DNA of 64,000 nucleotides, taken from Actinernus sp. WN-2022 (taxonomy: Eukaryota > Cnidaria > Anthozoa > Actiniaria > Actinernidae). Positions 12,501 to 25,638 of the stretch are shown here, in pieces. How positions within the stretch are numbered: the first letter of the stretch is position 1; every line of letters begins with the position of its first letter. The DNA lies in the NCBI GenBank assembly GCA_030867875.1, contig JAOWCC010001589.1, positions 141,085,745 to 141,149,744 of the forward strand. The letters are read 5' to 3'. The notes beneath the pieces are model-generated. The model had not been told where the DNA came from and did no database searches. It was given only the letters and a program-made list of their open reading frames with translations. The position numbers and the translations under genes are program-made.

Positions 12501-15500
12501 AGACATGCGCATTCAAGCTAAACCCAGTTTTCCTCTGCTTGGTCGTCCATAAACGAGTAACGCCTTGTAAAAATTCACTTCACTCGCGAAAGCAAATTCA
12601 AATTTGTTCAGTCGAAATCTTAACATAATCACTCCAAACAGTTATCAGTTAGATAGAAAATTTTCATAAATCATTTTATTTGTTGTAGAAGGCAAAATAG
12701 CTCCCAAAACCATGTATTTTTGAGTGAGATGACTGGGCCGTTACCGGATGTGAGTCACCGGATTTCGATATGTAGGCTTTTGTACGGAATAACTTTGATA
12801 TGTTTAGAGTAATAATTAAGTGATCATCTTCGGCGGTGCTGACTGTATTTGCTGACGCTCTTAACCCGTTCGAACCCAAACCGGCCAATATATATGAATC
12901 ATGTAACTGCCTAGTGGAAAAAAATATTGCAACAAATCGAGACATGCTAGAAATACGATGTTACTTCAAGGGATGAATGACTTAAAAGCCAGAGCTATAA
13001 ACAGCGATCGGTTGATTCTCCACTTTGGAGAAAAACTCATTTGTTTTGGAGACATTTTTTGTTTCTTTGATTTTCACCAATTTCAATGCTCTGAAAATCG
13101 GTTGAAAAATCCCTTCCCGTTCACACTTGAAATCAAAAGCAAATACAAAATCAGCACTCAGTTGTTACAGTACCTTCTTTAATCTCTCCAACCACCAGGG
13201 TTTTTTGCACAAAACACACCAAGCGTATGTTAAGCACGCTATTCTTCATAACGCTGCATTTCTCTCCACCACGTTTTCCTGCACCCACCTCCAATTACAT
13301 GCTGGGTAATGTACAAAAATTCGACAAGGGATCCCCCCCACCTGGGACTCAGGGTTAAAAAAAAGTATTTTCCCCTACAACCAAGAGCGGTGATTTGGAC
13401 CCAAGCCGAGGCCTTAAAGTGACAAAAACACATCCTAATAGGTTTAGCAGGGGCAAAAGATCGCCAACTGCAGAATTTCAAGGATTTCATTGAAGAATTT
13501 TTTCAGGAGTATATTACATTATATGATATTAATATACTCCTGATTTTTTATGTGTCTCAAAGCACAAACACAACAGAAAAATCCAGTGGTGAGTGAAATC
13601 CCCTCACAAAGCCTACTAAAAGCAAGCCAAGTACTTTTCAGCCATCCTTAGTGTTCATGATGGCCTCTGGCTCTCTTACAGTGGCGTATTTGACCAAAAT
13701 TAGAGCAGATGTCATTCAAAAACCCTACAGGAGAAGCCCAAACTTACCTGCGAAGGCCCCGTAGAATTCTCCCGTATGGCGTTGTGGGGAAAGCTTGAGC
13801 CCTTGCCTTAAAATGTCATTAGTGCGTAACGAACCAGGGCTAGCCAAACTTGAACTGAGGGGGAAGGGTTGCGTTAGCACTCTGGATTTCACCAATTGAG
13901 CTCAAACACGTCCGGGTTCCAAAGAGTTAAGTAAGAGAGCCAAATACGCTCCGCAAAGCAGTCGAAAATATATTTACTTATTTCATACTTGACACGGTTT
14001 TCTTTGTTATTCATGAGGCTTTATTTGCCATACATACCCTATTATAAATGCAAGGTATGTATGAGAAAAGTTCCCGGGATGTATCCAGATACATCCCGGG
14101 AACTTTTCTCATACATCCTTGCATTTATAACGAGCAATTCAATACAATTCAATGATATTTTGTTGTTTCTAGCTTATATACGGAATTGCGCTTGCATTAA
14201 GGAATTTGTTTTATTATTTTCTCCAAGGAATTCATTCACCTTGGCTTCAGCCAAACTTACTAAATATCCCTATAATGATTTAGAACCTTTTCTCCGTCTT
14301 GGTACTCGCCCAAAATCCACCTAAAAAGAGCTACATCAATGAACATTTTGCGAAAACCTCGTCAAGTATGAAATAAGACACTTAAATACCTCGAACGTCG
14401 GCCTACGGCCCTTGGGATGTATATGGCTTATTGCCGACGTTCGAGGTATTTAACTCTCACTTATCCGGATTGGCGGTTGAATTTGAAGAGTTTATAAGTG
14501 CAATGAAGCTGAGAAAGGATTGTTTTAAGTTCTGTAACAGGGGAGCATTAAGTTATTGATATGATTCACAAATTGCGAGGAAGTCAGTGCTCTTCATCCT
14601 CGACTTTCTCTGGGCAAAAGGGGCAAAATATTTCGTCTGCCTGAATAAATGGCCGTTTATCAGTTTTTATAATATAACCCAGATAGTACGAGCGCTCTGA
14701 TTGGCTTATAGACTCAAAAATCTATGGTCTATTGTGCCGGTAAACACATAGAAATCGGCACGCCTGCTTGCGTTGTGTCGTAGTTATATCATAAAAGCAA
14801 TAGACCACACATTTCAATGTGTTTACTGGCGAAATAACGCACTTGGGATGTTGGGAGAACACTTGAAATGTGTTCTCCCAACATCCCAAGTGCGTTATTT
14901 CGCCAGTAAACACATTGCAATGTGTGGTCTATTGCTTAAAGGAGCCGTCTCACCCACAGTGCTTTGCGCGCTCATATAGCATAGCGGCTATTTTCGATGC
15001 CATCGAAATCCAGAGTTTTATGGCAGTGGTTTTAATCTTCTCTACATCTCTGCCATCCTTCCAGTTGTCGTCAAAAAAATCATTATAGGTTGAACCTTTT
15101 TTATTGCTCTTCCTATTGAGCCTCTTATTTAAGTGTTTTAAATTATTTGGTCACGTAAATTTTAGTTTTATTTCAGGTGGCCGTAGTTCTCTGATGGATG
15201 CCAGGCTCGTTCGTCCTCAACGAAAGGAAACAATTGTCCGTTTGTGTCCACGATTTCCACCTACAATATGGAGAAGTTATTCTGACTATTAATCTTTATA
15301 TGTAAAGATATATTAACGCTTAGTTCGAGTATCTACTATCTTTTGCGCCGATTTGGATTTTTGAACACCGTTGCGGCTCCGTGACCACAACTTGCAACAA
15401 AACTCCGATTGAAGAACTGAGCAGTTTCCTAAAATCATTTTCTGGAGGGCTTTGCCGTTTAACTTGTGGAAACAGGTCTCTCTATGGTTTGGAAGGGCTT

Positions 15501-18500
15501 TTAGACAGTGATTTTGCCGAGATTTTCGGATTCACCGGGTCGATCATTTGAAGTTTATACTCGCACGAAATCCGGCGAGACTGCATGATAATAATTTCCC
15601 ATTCAAGCGAGCTGTAATTCGTTCACTGTTCTCTCTTGAACTGGTTCTCTGCTACTGCCAGCAACGAAATTGCCTGCTAGCAGATCGATCTCTCTCTCTC
15701 TGTCTGCAAGTAAAAATAAAACCGAGGAGAGAAACCTCTCGCTTTCATAATATTTATTAGTATTACCCAGATTACCCGGAGAGTGTGTTCTATGTTGATA
15801 GCAGCGACGGGTGAGCGGTAAATATTATAGTACAGCCAAGTACTGCTGTATCAAACACTTTGTTGACTTCACATTCAACTTGTAAGGTACTGTTAGTTTC
15901 ATCAAGGTCGACATCCATGTTCAAATCAAAATAATTATCATGTCACCAACATTAAGAATACGCTCAGTTCGCGAGGTTCCCGCCGTGAGTCTCGGATATA
16001 AACAAAAACAAATCACGCTAAGCACTGTGGGTGAGACGGCCCTTTAAATACATATCGAACTTTTTTCAATCTCCAGTTCATCGTCGCTTATTCTTAGTTT
16101 TGTTATGACTTGCTTATGTTTAATATTTTTCACACCCGTAATTTGTCTTAAATTTCCTTTAGGTCCTAAGTTTGTTTTTAATTGTTAAAATTATCTCTTT
16201 CATCATTGACTGAGCGAGACGAAAAGTTCATGGATTTCTATATCATTTACACGTCTAAGTATTTGTAACATAATTATGACTAATAGAACAGTCTGACATT
16301 TTAAAAGGGGTGCAAACATGGTGCGAAATGCTGTGATGTTGTCCAAAACATATTTTCTGATTGTCCTGACCCCCAACAGATCTGAAAAATATGTTTTAAC
16401 CAGAATGGAATTTCAGGAAATATATATTAATTCATTACCGTCCTAAAATAGACAAATATATACTTCAGATATATTTCTTATCATATCATTGCGGTAAAAA
16501 TACATTATTCAGATATCATGGGGATCAGGCCAATCAGAAAATATGTTTTGGACAACATCCCATAATTGTAAGTATTGTTATTAGTATTATTCCACACCAA
16601 AGGACTTACAGTATATATTTGTCAAGGAAACCCTTTTTGGCATTGACTGTGTATATCAACTCCCTCGGTTATAAGCTCCTTAAAACCCATACGAAGTTAC
16701 CATAAGCGCAGCTTTTATAGCGAGATTTTACGGTATGAGAAGGTGAGTGAAACATGTGCGTTAAGTAACCTAAACATGCTGTCAAGCGCTCTTTCTGATC
16801 TATAGAGCGAATGTCGTATGAGTGGGACACAAATACGGCATGTCCGTAACCTTACCGTAACCTTACCGTAACCGTACTGTAACTTACTGTACCGCAACTC
16901 TGTGATTTAGTTGGATCTGAAGGGCAAAACGATGTACAGTATTATTATTATTATTATATTATTATATTATTATTACAGTAATCGTGCCATAAGTAATTGC
17001 CAGAAATTGCCCACGAGTACGAAATCCGCTCTATTTAATTGAGTCATGAATTAAATAGAGCGCATGAAGAAGGACGTGTTTACAGTTTGGATGGTTACAA
17101 AACCGCGATTCTAAACTTGTCACCTCGCGCGAAAGATATCGCACTGACTTATACTTTGTTGATTTCACAAAATACGTGCTCGTTCCACGTACTTAGAGTG
17201 TTCCCCGACACCGCGCGATGGCTTCTGGCTAATGGCCGTATAGACGAAGCTCAAGCAATCCTTACAAAATGCGGTGGTGAAAAGAAAAAGCCTTTGGACC
17301 AGAAGGCATTGCGAGCCGTGCTGGAGGACGTGAGAAGGGACCAGATAGAGCGGGAGAAAAAGACAAATGTACAGAGGCACACTCCAATGGATCTACTGCG
17401 CACTCCAAAAATGCGGAGATGGACCATAATCGTTTGTTACAACTGGTGAGACTATAATAATTATGATATACCGGCCGTGTCAGATTTTGCACTTAGGGGC
17501 TGGTCATAAATTAGCAGAGGGGGAGGAGGTGGTGGAGAAAGGGGGAGGGTCATACATTGTTGAACTCCCAAACATTGAGGGTAATAAAAAATAGGCGGGT
17601 TAGGTTATAGGGGAAGAAGGAGCAAGAGGATGAGGGGCATAATATTTCATGTTTATTGTCGGGGTTATATATTTTTAGACTTTTTGATTTTCTTCTCCAC
17701 CCCCTCTCCCCTACTAACGTATGACCAATCCCTTACTAGTCACTATTTCTAACATAAGATTGTTTTTAAGTTAGTCAGCGAAATGTTTTACTGCAAGATA
17801 TAAAACTGATGCAATGTTGTTTTGGATTTATTCAATTGCAACTCTGAGATACAAACACCATTTTTGTTAACAGTTCATACACCCGAGTTTTCAAGAAGCT
17901 GTCTAGCGAGCGCGCACTGAAAAACTGTGGTGTTCGCACGCAGAAAGCTGATTGGCTATTGCTGTTACAGCCTCCTTTTTAATTGGTTATTACGTCTACA
18001 AGACTTTTGGAATGTTGAAGCAGTGAGAACTGGTTCGTGAGCTGTGTAGTATACACTTATACTAGCACTCGTTTTCGCCTCTATTTGAACTCGAAAATAA
18101 AAATGGCAAGTCGAATAACTACGAATATGTTTCGAATCGGACGTCAATTTTTTGGGATCGAGATGTGAAGACAAGGGTATATGGACCTTGGATATCTTCA
18201 AGTACTAGCAAAAATATATTATAGCAACATTTGTAATAAATTTGCCAGTAATACATACCTATTATTAAAGTGCCACTACGACGAAATTTGACCATTTTTT
18301 TGGCCACTTTTTTGTATTCCATAAGAACAAACAGTGGCAGAAATATCCAAATCAGTGAAAAAAGTTTGAATGGGGCCAATTAGACCACACATTTGAAAGA
18401 GAGTTTACCGTCAAAATCACGTTCGCCATTACTCGAATCCGTTCCCGTGGGCGAGGAATGCCTAGTCATTTTTTAGCGTATGTGACGTCATACACTTAAC

Positions 18501-21500
18501 GCATCGTTCTCAAGTTGCTTCGAACCCATACATTTCATCTTATATTGTCGACAAACTCACACTGCGAATTTTGCTGTGGTTTAGTAAATAACGACCTAAA
18601 ATCTGCATCAGATTCTTCAGAACATAGTAATGTGTCTTTCTGTTTAAATTTATTGCCGGATGTTGATGATTTAAGGGGGAAATAGAGCCGCTGGCGACCG
18701 AGTTGAAAGCTGGACGAATGAATAGTCGCTAAAATCGCTTGGGAAGTGCCCTGCCAGTAAGTAGTGCTAGCTAGCAGAGGTTTCTTATCTTTTGGGGGTA
18801 ATTTTTTCCCAGGGTATTTTCCCTGGTTCGGCTTTCAGGTTGTGCTGTTACTGGATCCAGGCTACAGGGAGAATTCAGCGGAGAAATCACTAAGGTAATG
18901 ATCAGCAGTTTATAAGTCCTAAGTTTGTTCATTGTTTATAGTGAAACCCGGATTGCTAGTTCGTAAATGAGAGTGATCGAGAATTATCTGTGTCCCGGCA
19001 ATAGATTTTCCGGCGAATCTACATTCTAAAATACAATGTAATTGCTATAAAATTAAATCGGTCTCTTGTCTAACATGAAATCGTGAATGATAAGAATTTA
19101 CTAGAGACTAAAACAATGTATTGAAACTGACTGATCTGCAGCTTTTACAGTGGCTATCACAGAACCAAACTTCGCGCCCCCCGTTTTTGACACACAAACA
19201 ACTGAAACAAGGTACTTCATGAAATAATATTGGTGGTTTCTTCTGTGGTTTATTGTCTTGAAAATAAAATTAGCAGTAAATTAAAAGGCGTACTACCTCG
19301 ATAGGTTTATCTGTTTATAGGAAACAGCAATATGAGTTATTTATGATAAACTATGTTCTCAGCAAACGTAGCCGCTTATTTTTCGGTCAATCTATACTAG
19401 TACGGTCTTACCGGCTATTCCATGTGATACAAACAATTATGGAGAAGCTTCTGTCCTCAAAACGTTCCAAACCATCCTTGCATGAGGCTTGAAGAGAATT
19501 ACAAACCGTATTATTGGGCCAGTCTAGAAACCTAAGACCTAAGACCTAGACACCTAAGACCTAGACACCTAAGACCTAGACACCTAAGACCTAGACACCT
19601 AAGACCTAGACACCTAAGACCTAGACACCTAAGACCTAGACACCTAAGACCTAGACACCTAAGACCTAGACACCTAAGACCTAGACACCTAAGACCTAGA
19701 CACCTAAGACCTAGACACCTAAGACCTAGACACCTAAGACCTAGACACCTAAGACCTAGACACCTAAGACCTAGACACCTAAGACCTAGACACCTAAGAC
19801 CTAGACACCTAAGACCTAGACACCTAAGACCTAGACACCTAAGACCTAGACACCTAAGACCTAGACACCTAAGACCTAGACACCTAAGACCTAGACACCT
19901 AAGACCTAGACACCTAAGACCTAGACACCTAAGACCTAGACACCTAAGACCTAGACACCTAAGACCTAGACACCTAAGACCTAGACACCTAAGACCTAGA
20001 CACCTAAGACCTAGACACCTAAGACCTAGACACCTAAGACCTAGACACCTAAGACCTAGACACCTAAGACCTAGACACCTAAGACCTAGACACCTAAGAC
20101 CTAGACACCTAAGACCTAGACACCTAAGACCTAGACACCTAAGACCTAGACACCTAAGACCTAGACACCTAAGACCTAGACACCTAAGACCTAGACACCT
20201 AAGACCTAGACACCTAAGACCTAGACACCTAAGACCTAGACACCTAAGACCTAGACACCTAAGACCTAGACACCTAAGACCTAGACACCTAAGACCTAGA
20301 CACCTAAGACCTAGACACCTAAGACCTAGACACCTAAGACCTAGACACCTAAGACCTAGACACCTAAGACCTAGACACCTAAGACCTAGACACCTAAGAC
20401 CTAGACACCTAAGACCTAGACACCTAAGACCTAGACACCTAAGACCTAGACACCTAAGACCTAGACACCTAAGACCTAGACACCTAAGACCTAGACACCT
20501 AAGACCTAGACACCTAAGACCTAGACACCTAAGACCTAGACACCTAAGACCTAGACACCTAAGACCTAGACACCTAAGACCTAGACACCTAAGACCTAGA
20601 CACCTAAGACCTAGACACCTAAGACCTAGACACCTAAGACCTAGACACCTAAGACCTAGACACCTAAGACCTAGACACCTAAGACCTAGACACCTAAGAC
20701 CTAGACACCTAAGACCTAGACACCTAAGACCTAGACACCTAAGACCTAGACACCTAAGACCTAGACACCTAAGACCTAGACACCTAAGACCTAGACACCT
20801 AAGACCTAGACACCTAAGGTCTCTTAGGTCTCTTAGGTCTCTTAGGTCTCTTAGGTCTCTTAGGTCTCTTAGGTCTCTTAGGTCTCTTAGGTCTCTTAGG
20901 TCTCTTAGGTCTCTTAGGTCTCTTAGGTCTCTTAGGTCTCTTAGGTCTCTTAGGTCTCTTAGGTCTCTTAGGTCTCTTAGGTCTCTTAGGTCTCTTAGGT
21001 CTCTTAGGTCTCTTAGGTCTCTTAGGTCTCTTAGGTCTCTTAGGTCTCTTAGGTCTCTTAGGTCTCTTAGGTCTCTTAGGTCTCTTAGGTCTCTTAGGTC
21101 TCTTAGGTCTCTTAGGTCTCTTAGGTCTCTTAGGTCTCTTAGGTCTCTTAGGTCTCTTAGGTCTCTTAGGTCTCTTAGGTCTCTTAGGTCTCTTAGGTCT
21201 CTTAGGTCTCTTAGGTCTCTTAGGTCTCTTAGGTCTCTTAGGTCTCTTAGGTCTCTTAGGTCTCTTAGGTCTCTTAGGTCTCTTAGGTCTCTTAGGTCTC
21301 TTAGGTCTCTTAGGTCTCTTAGGTCTCTTAGGTCTCTTAGGTCTCTTAGGTCTCTTAGGTCTCTTAGGTCTCTTAGGTCTCTTAGGTCTCTTAGGTCTCT
21401 TAGGTCTCTTAGGTCTCTTAGGTCTCTTAGGTCTCTTAGGTCTCTTAGGTCTCTTAGGTCTCTTAGGTCTCTTAGGTCTCTTAGGTCTCTTAGGTCTCTT

Positions 21501-24500
21501 AGGTCTCTTAGGTCTCTTAGGTCTCTTAGGTCTCTTAGGTCTCTTAGGTCTCTTAGGTCTCTTAGGTCTCTTAGGTCTCTTAGGTCTCTTAGGTCTCTTA
21601 GGTCTCTTAGGTCTCTTAGGTCTCTTAGGTCTCTTAGGTCTCTTAGGTCTCTTAGGTCTCTTAGGTCTCTTAGGTCTCTTAGGTCTCTCAGGTCTCTTAG
21701 GTCTCTTAGGTCTCTCAGGTCTCTCAGGTCTCTCAGGTCTCTCAGGTCTCTCAGGTCTCTCAGGTCTCTCAGGTCTCTTAGGTCTCTCAGGTCTCTCAGG
21801 TCTCTCAGGTCTCTTAGGTCTCTCAGGTCTCAGGTCTCAGGTCTCAGGTCTCAGGTCTTAGGTCTTAGGTCTTAGGTCTTAGGTCTTAGGTCTTAGGTTT
21901 CTAGACTACCTATTATTGGTACTCAACTAAAGGCTTGAATTATTCATGTAGCGAAATGCCAGCTTTGTGGTTCGTTAAATTGCTACAGTCCTGTACAATG
22001 AACAAACTTGAACGATTATTTCTATTCAAAAGTTTTGTTTGCTTTTCAAAGCGGGAAAATGGTACACTTTCTTACTACATATGTTAGTTCGCGTGAAGGT
22101 TTGTATGGGAAAAGTAGCCACACGTGTTGTTGTGGGAAGTTTTGACTGTGACATTTCCCAGTCACTGGTTGAAAGAATCAGTCTCGCCGGCCGGCTAATT
22201 TCAGAGCGTTTTCTTGACTTTCTATTTTCGTTCTAAACATAGTTTGAAAAAAGCTCCAACTCGACGCGAATTTGTGCGAATTACTTCAAATTTTCACAGA
22301 TTGTTCGCAATTTATATCAGCTAAAAAAACCGTGTCAGCGATTTTTTTAATTTTTAAAAGAGAGGCGCTGAGAGCGATTCCCGCATCTATACTTGGATTG
22401 CGCGTTAGCAGTTTCACGAAGACCAAAATATCTTCAGAACGGCTTCGAATTTCCATAATCGCCGTCACAGTTTCGTAAACAAGGTCTGTGGGAGTCCAGA
22501 AAAGCAAACAGATCTTAAATTCATTAAATTGCCGTGGAGTTGGAGCTCTTGGAAACCAACTCGCTTGTTCGGAAAAGAAGTTTATTTAAAAATCGCACTT
22601 TTATCAAAATTACAAACCTTAGGTATATCGTTGTAGACAATTTTATAGGCTTTAAATGAGGTATAATTTATCTAAATACGACGAATATTCGAGACGCTAC
22701 TTAATTTTATCCGGAACAGTACCCTGAAGGTATACGATAACCTTAAGTGTATGACGTCACGTACGCTAAAAAATGACCAGGCATTCCTCGCCCACAGGAA
22801 CGGGTCGCGTAATGGCGGATGTAAAATTCAAGATTCGGAGTTCAAAAAATAAGACTTCCCGTCGTCGTATCGAAAAACGGTTTGAACTGGTAATAATATA
22901 GCCACTCTACTTTACGAATATGAGAAAAAATTGATATGTCAAAATTTGATCGTAGGGGCACTTTAACCGAGTGCGAGGTATGTACGGGAAGTTATGGACC
23001 ACAAATTGGCTAATCATAAGCTCGCGAAATTACTTAGCTATATAGTAAACTAAGTCATTGTCAATTCATTGCTTTTCAGGTTCGTGGTTGCTCTTGTTTT
23101 TTTTGGATTTGATCTCTACACGGTTCGGCTTCCAGGAAGTATTTACCTCAACTACTTTATCATGAACCTCATTGATATCCCCGTTCTCGGACTGGCATGG
23201 GTTCTGCTACACAAGTATGTCATAATAATTATCTTTAAAGCAGGCGTTAAATCTGGTGTATCCCTTTAATTAAAAGTAGAACCGTTGACTCCGCGACACT
23301 CAGTTGCCAATGTCGGTGTTGGCGTAGTGTATCTTTTTCGGTATAAAAACAATCGTTAGCATGTTCCCCGTTCTCTGATAGTGGGAAAGGGTGAAAGAAA
23401 AAGTGAGGCAAAGTTTTCTCAATCCCCAAAGTCATATTTCCCCCGATATTCTCTCCCTTAGTCTCCCTCTTCTTTTGCCTCGCTTTTCCTTTCGCTCTCG
23501 CCCGGGGGAGAGAGAGGGGGGGGGGGGGGGGTACTCCCTTATATTGCCTATACGGGTATGTGCCGCGGGATAGAGTATGGTTTTTGAGCTGCCCAGGGTT
23601 GGGATAGGGTATGGATTTTGATATACTTGTCGTTGGCGCCATGCTTAGCGCTCTATCGACCACACTACAGCTTAAAACACCATATTAAAACAAAACAACG
23701 GCTTTCGTAGAGTAATTTTAATTTAAAACTGTTCGGTATCTGGGACATAGTATATGTTTTAGTTCAAGTCTGGGATAGGGTATAGAGTTTTTTGCTTCAA
23801 GTCTGGGATAGGATATGGTAAACGGCATTAATAGGTCTGGGATAGGATATGGTAAACGGCATTAATAGGTCTGGGATAGGGTCAGGGTTTTGAGGTTACT
23901 GCGGCACACCCCTCCTCCCCACTATCTTGCTACTATCGGCCAAACTCAAGTTTTGATTGGCTAATAAGCTAGCAACCGCTAACTATGTTAATTGTCGATA
24001 GTCGTAAGTGGCACAGGAATAGAGTAGATTTCGCCGTTATGAGTGGGACAAACTACGGCATGTCCGTGACCGTACTGTAACCGTACTGTAACCGTACTGT
24101 AACCGTACTGTAACCGTACTGTAACCGTACTGTAACCGTACTGTAACCGTACTGTAACCGTACTGTAACCGTACTGTAACCGTACTGTAACCGCAACCGT
24201 GCTGTAGCCATTGCTGTATTTGTCCCACTCATACGATATCTGCTCTAGTTTTGCCATCAGTCATTACTCAAACGTACTTCATGTCAGAATCTGAGTCACA
24301 AATTACGCATAAAAATGAAAGTTAAGTATCAACTGATTTGCTCTTGTAGGGTTGGACGAAGGATTCCATATTGTGGTTTCATGTTCGTCGTTGGTATAAG
24401 TTCTTTTATTATAACGAGCATTCCTTCAGGTAAGAAAACAAACCCTAAATGTGTAATCACGGTTTCTGGGAAACTTTCCACCCACCCCTCCCTTGGGTAT

Positions 24501-25357
24501 ACATGTGTATTTAATGTTTAACCATTACATTTTTAGGGTGAAACAGGGGAGGGGTGGGGGTTTCCCAGAAACCCCACCCCACCCCACCTCCATACAATGT
24601 CACCTATAAAACAACACACCTGCATGTTGTCAGCTTTGTATCTTTTACAGCTAGCATTGACCTTCAAAGTTGATAACCTCCTAGCCTGCAAAACAGGCCC
24701 TCAACGCAAAGAAAATTATTTTGGCCGCGCGAAAATGGAAAAAGGAGACTGGCACGAGAGAAGAGAATGAGGACTTGCAGCCATCTCTTATATGGTTTCA
24801 TTTCCCGTTCAGATTCTGAACAGGAAATACTGATTGGTCAATTAGCTGTGATGTGTCACGAAATGTTGCGCATTTCTCCTGCGAACTGTCGACTGAGTAA
24901 ATGGAGTCTATAAGCGATGGTGTGTTAAGAGAAGTGATCGAGCGGTCGAGCGTTAATTCAGGAAGGAATTTAGAAGAACAAAAGCAGGCAGTGAATAGTT
25001 CAGTTACATTTGTACTTTCTAGGCGAGATGTTTTGGCGGTTTTACCACAGGCAGCCCACCCACGTGTGGCCTCACTGTGGCACTGTGGCACTGTGGCTCC
25101 AAAAATCCTCATATTTGGTCGAATGATCCCCAATACCTTTAAAATCGTAGTGAAATAGACTATTTACACTTTGATGCGGTATAATGTGCTTTTTTGGGCG
25201 ATATGAGAGAGTTTCAGGTGTTTGTTTCTCGATGTTTTGATGCGCTCGCTTCAGGTACTAAATAACTCAATATATGGTCTTGGTCTAGACAATAGCCCAA
25301 AACAATGGATATTATAGTATTATATTATGTTCTGCTGGACAACCTTTTTGGCATTGA

Positions 25358-25393
<36 letters not shown>

Positions 25394-25602
25394 CAATTTT
25401 CATAAATTCTGACCCCCTCACCATATATAAATATATATCAAAAATATATCAAACATTATGGGATACCTCTACCTATATTTTTTTCAGAAGGCCTTGATGA
25501 TAGGCAACTTGAAAAAAGTATCAGCAATGACATCCCATAATGTTAGATATATGTTTGATATATATTTATATATGGTGAGGGGGTCAGAATTTATGAAAAT
25601 TG

Positions 25603-25638
<36 letters not shown>

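Larger units (their letters stand above)
19518..21910. mobile_element. Foldback-type element built from two different satellite arms
   Basis: Flanked by the perfect 9-bp direct repeat TATTATTGG (19509-19517 and 21911-21919). Ends are inverted: GCCAGTCTAGAAACCTAAG on the left and, read from the right, GGTAGTCTAGAAACCTAAG. Both edges then carry a 7-bp tandem word (ACCTAAG on the left, CTTAGGT on the right). Inward, the left arm becomes a 15-bp array and the right arm a 9-bp array, meeting at 20818/20819 with no spacer. There is no coding sequence. A 9-bp target duplication and tandem-repeat arms are hallmarks of Drosophila foldback (FB) elements of the MULE group; assignment to that group is inference. 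Confidence 0.8.
18269..22962. mobile_element. TTAA-flanked element split by a foldback insertion
   Basis: TTAA flanks both ends (18265-18268 and 22963-22966). Ends are inverted: AGTGCCACTACGACGAAATT against AGTGCCCCTACGATCAAATT. Inverted similarity reaches about 230 bp inward: GGGCGAGGAATGCCTAGTCA at about 18450 matches TGACCAGGCATTCCTCGCCC at about 22775, next to TGACGTCA-containing words on both sides. Removing the insertion at 19518-21910 leaves about 2.3 kb. No transposase frame, so it is non-autonomous, piggyBac/Kolobok-like by its target site. A right-end fragment of the family lies at 48310-48475. Confidence 0.75.

Noticed and set aside
17039..17196. Alternative start for a short protein ending in exon 4
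   Set aside because: Sequence before 17197 has no SLC22 similarity and an acceptor lies exactly where homology begins.
19537..21896. Interstitial telomere repeat or CRISPR array
   Set aside because: Units contain CCTAA/TTAGG but are 15 and 9 bp long and never TTAGGG. Repeats have no unique spacers and the setting is an animal intron.
23988..24257. Tyr/Gly/Val repeat proteins on the minus strand
   Set aside because: They are translations of the CCGTACTGTAA tandem array in two frames.
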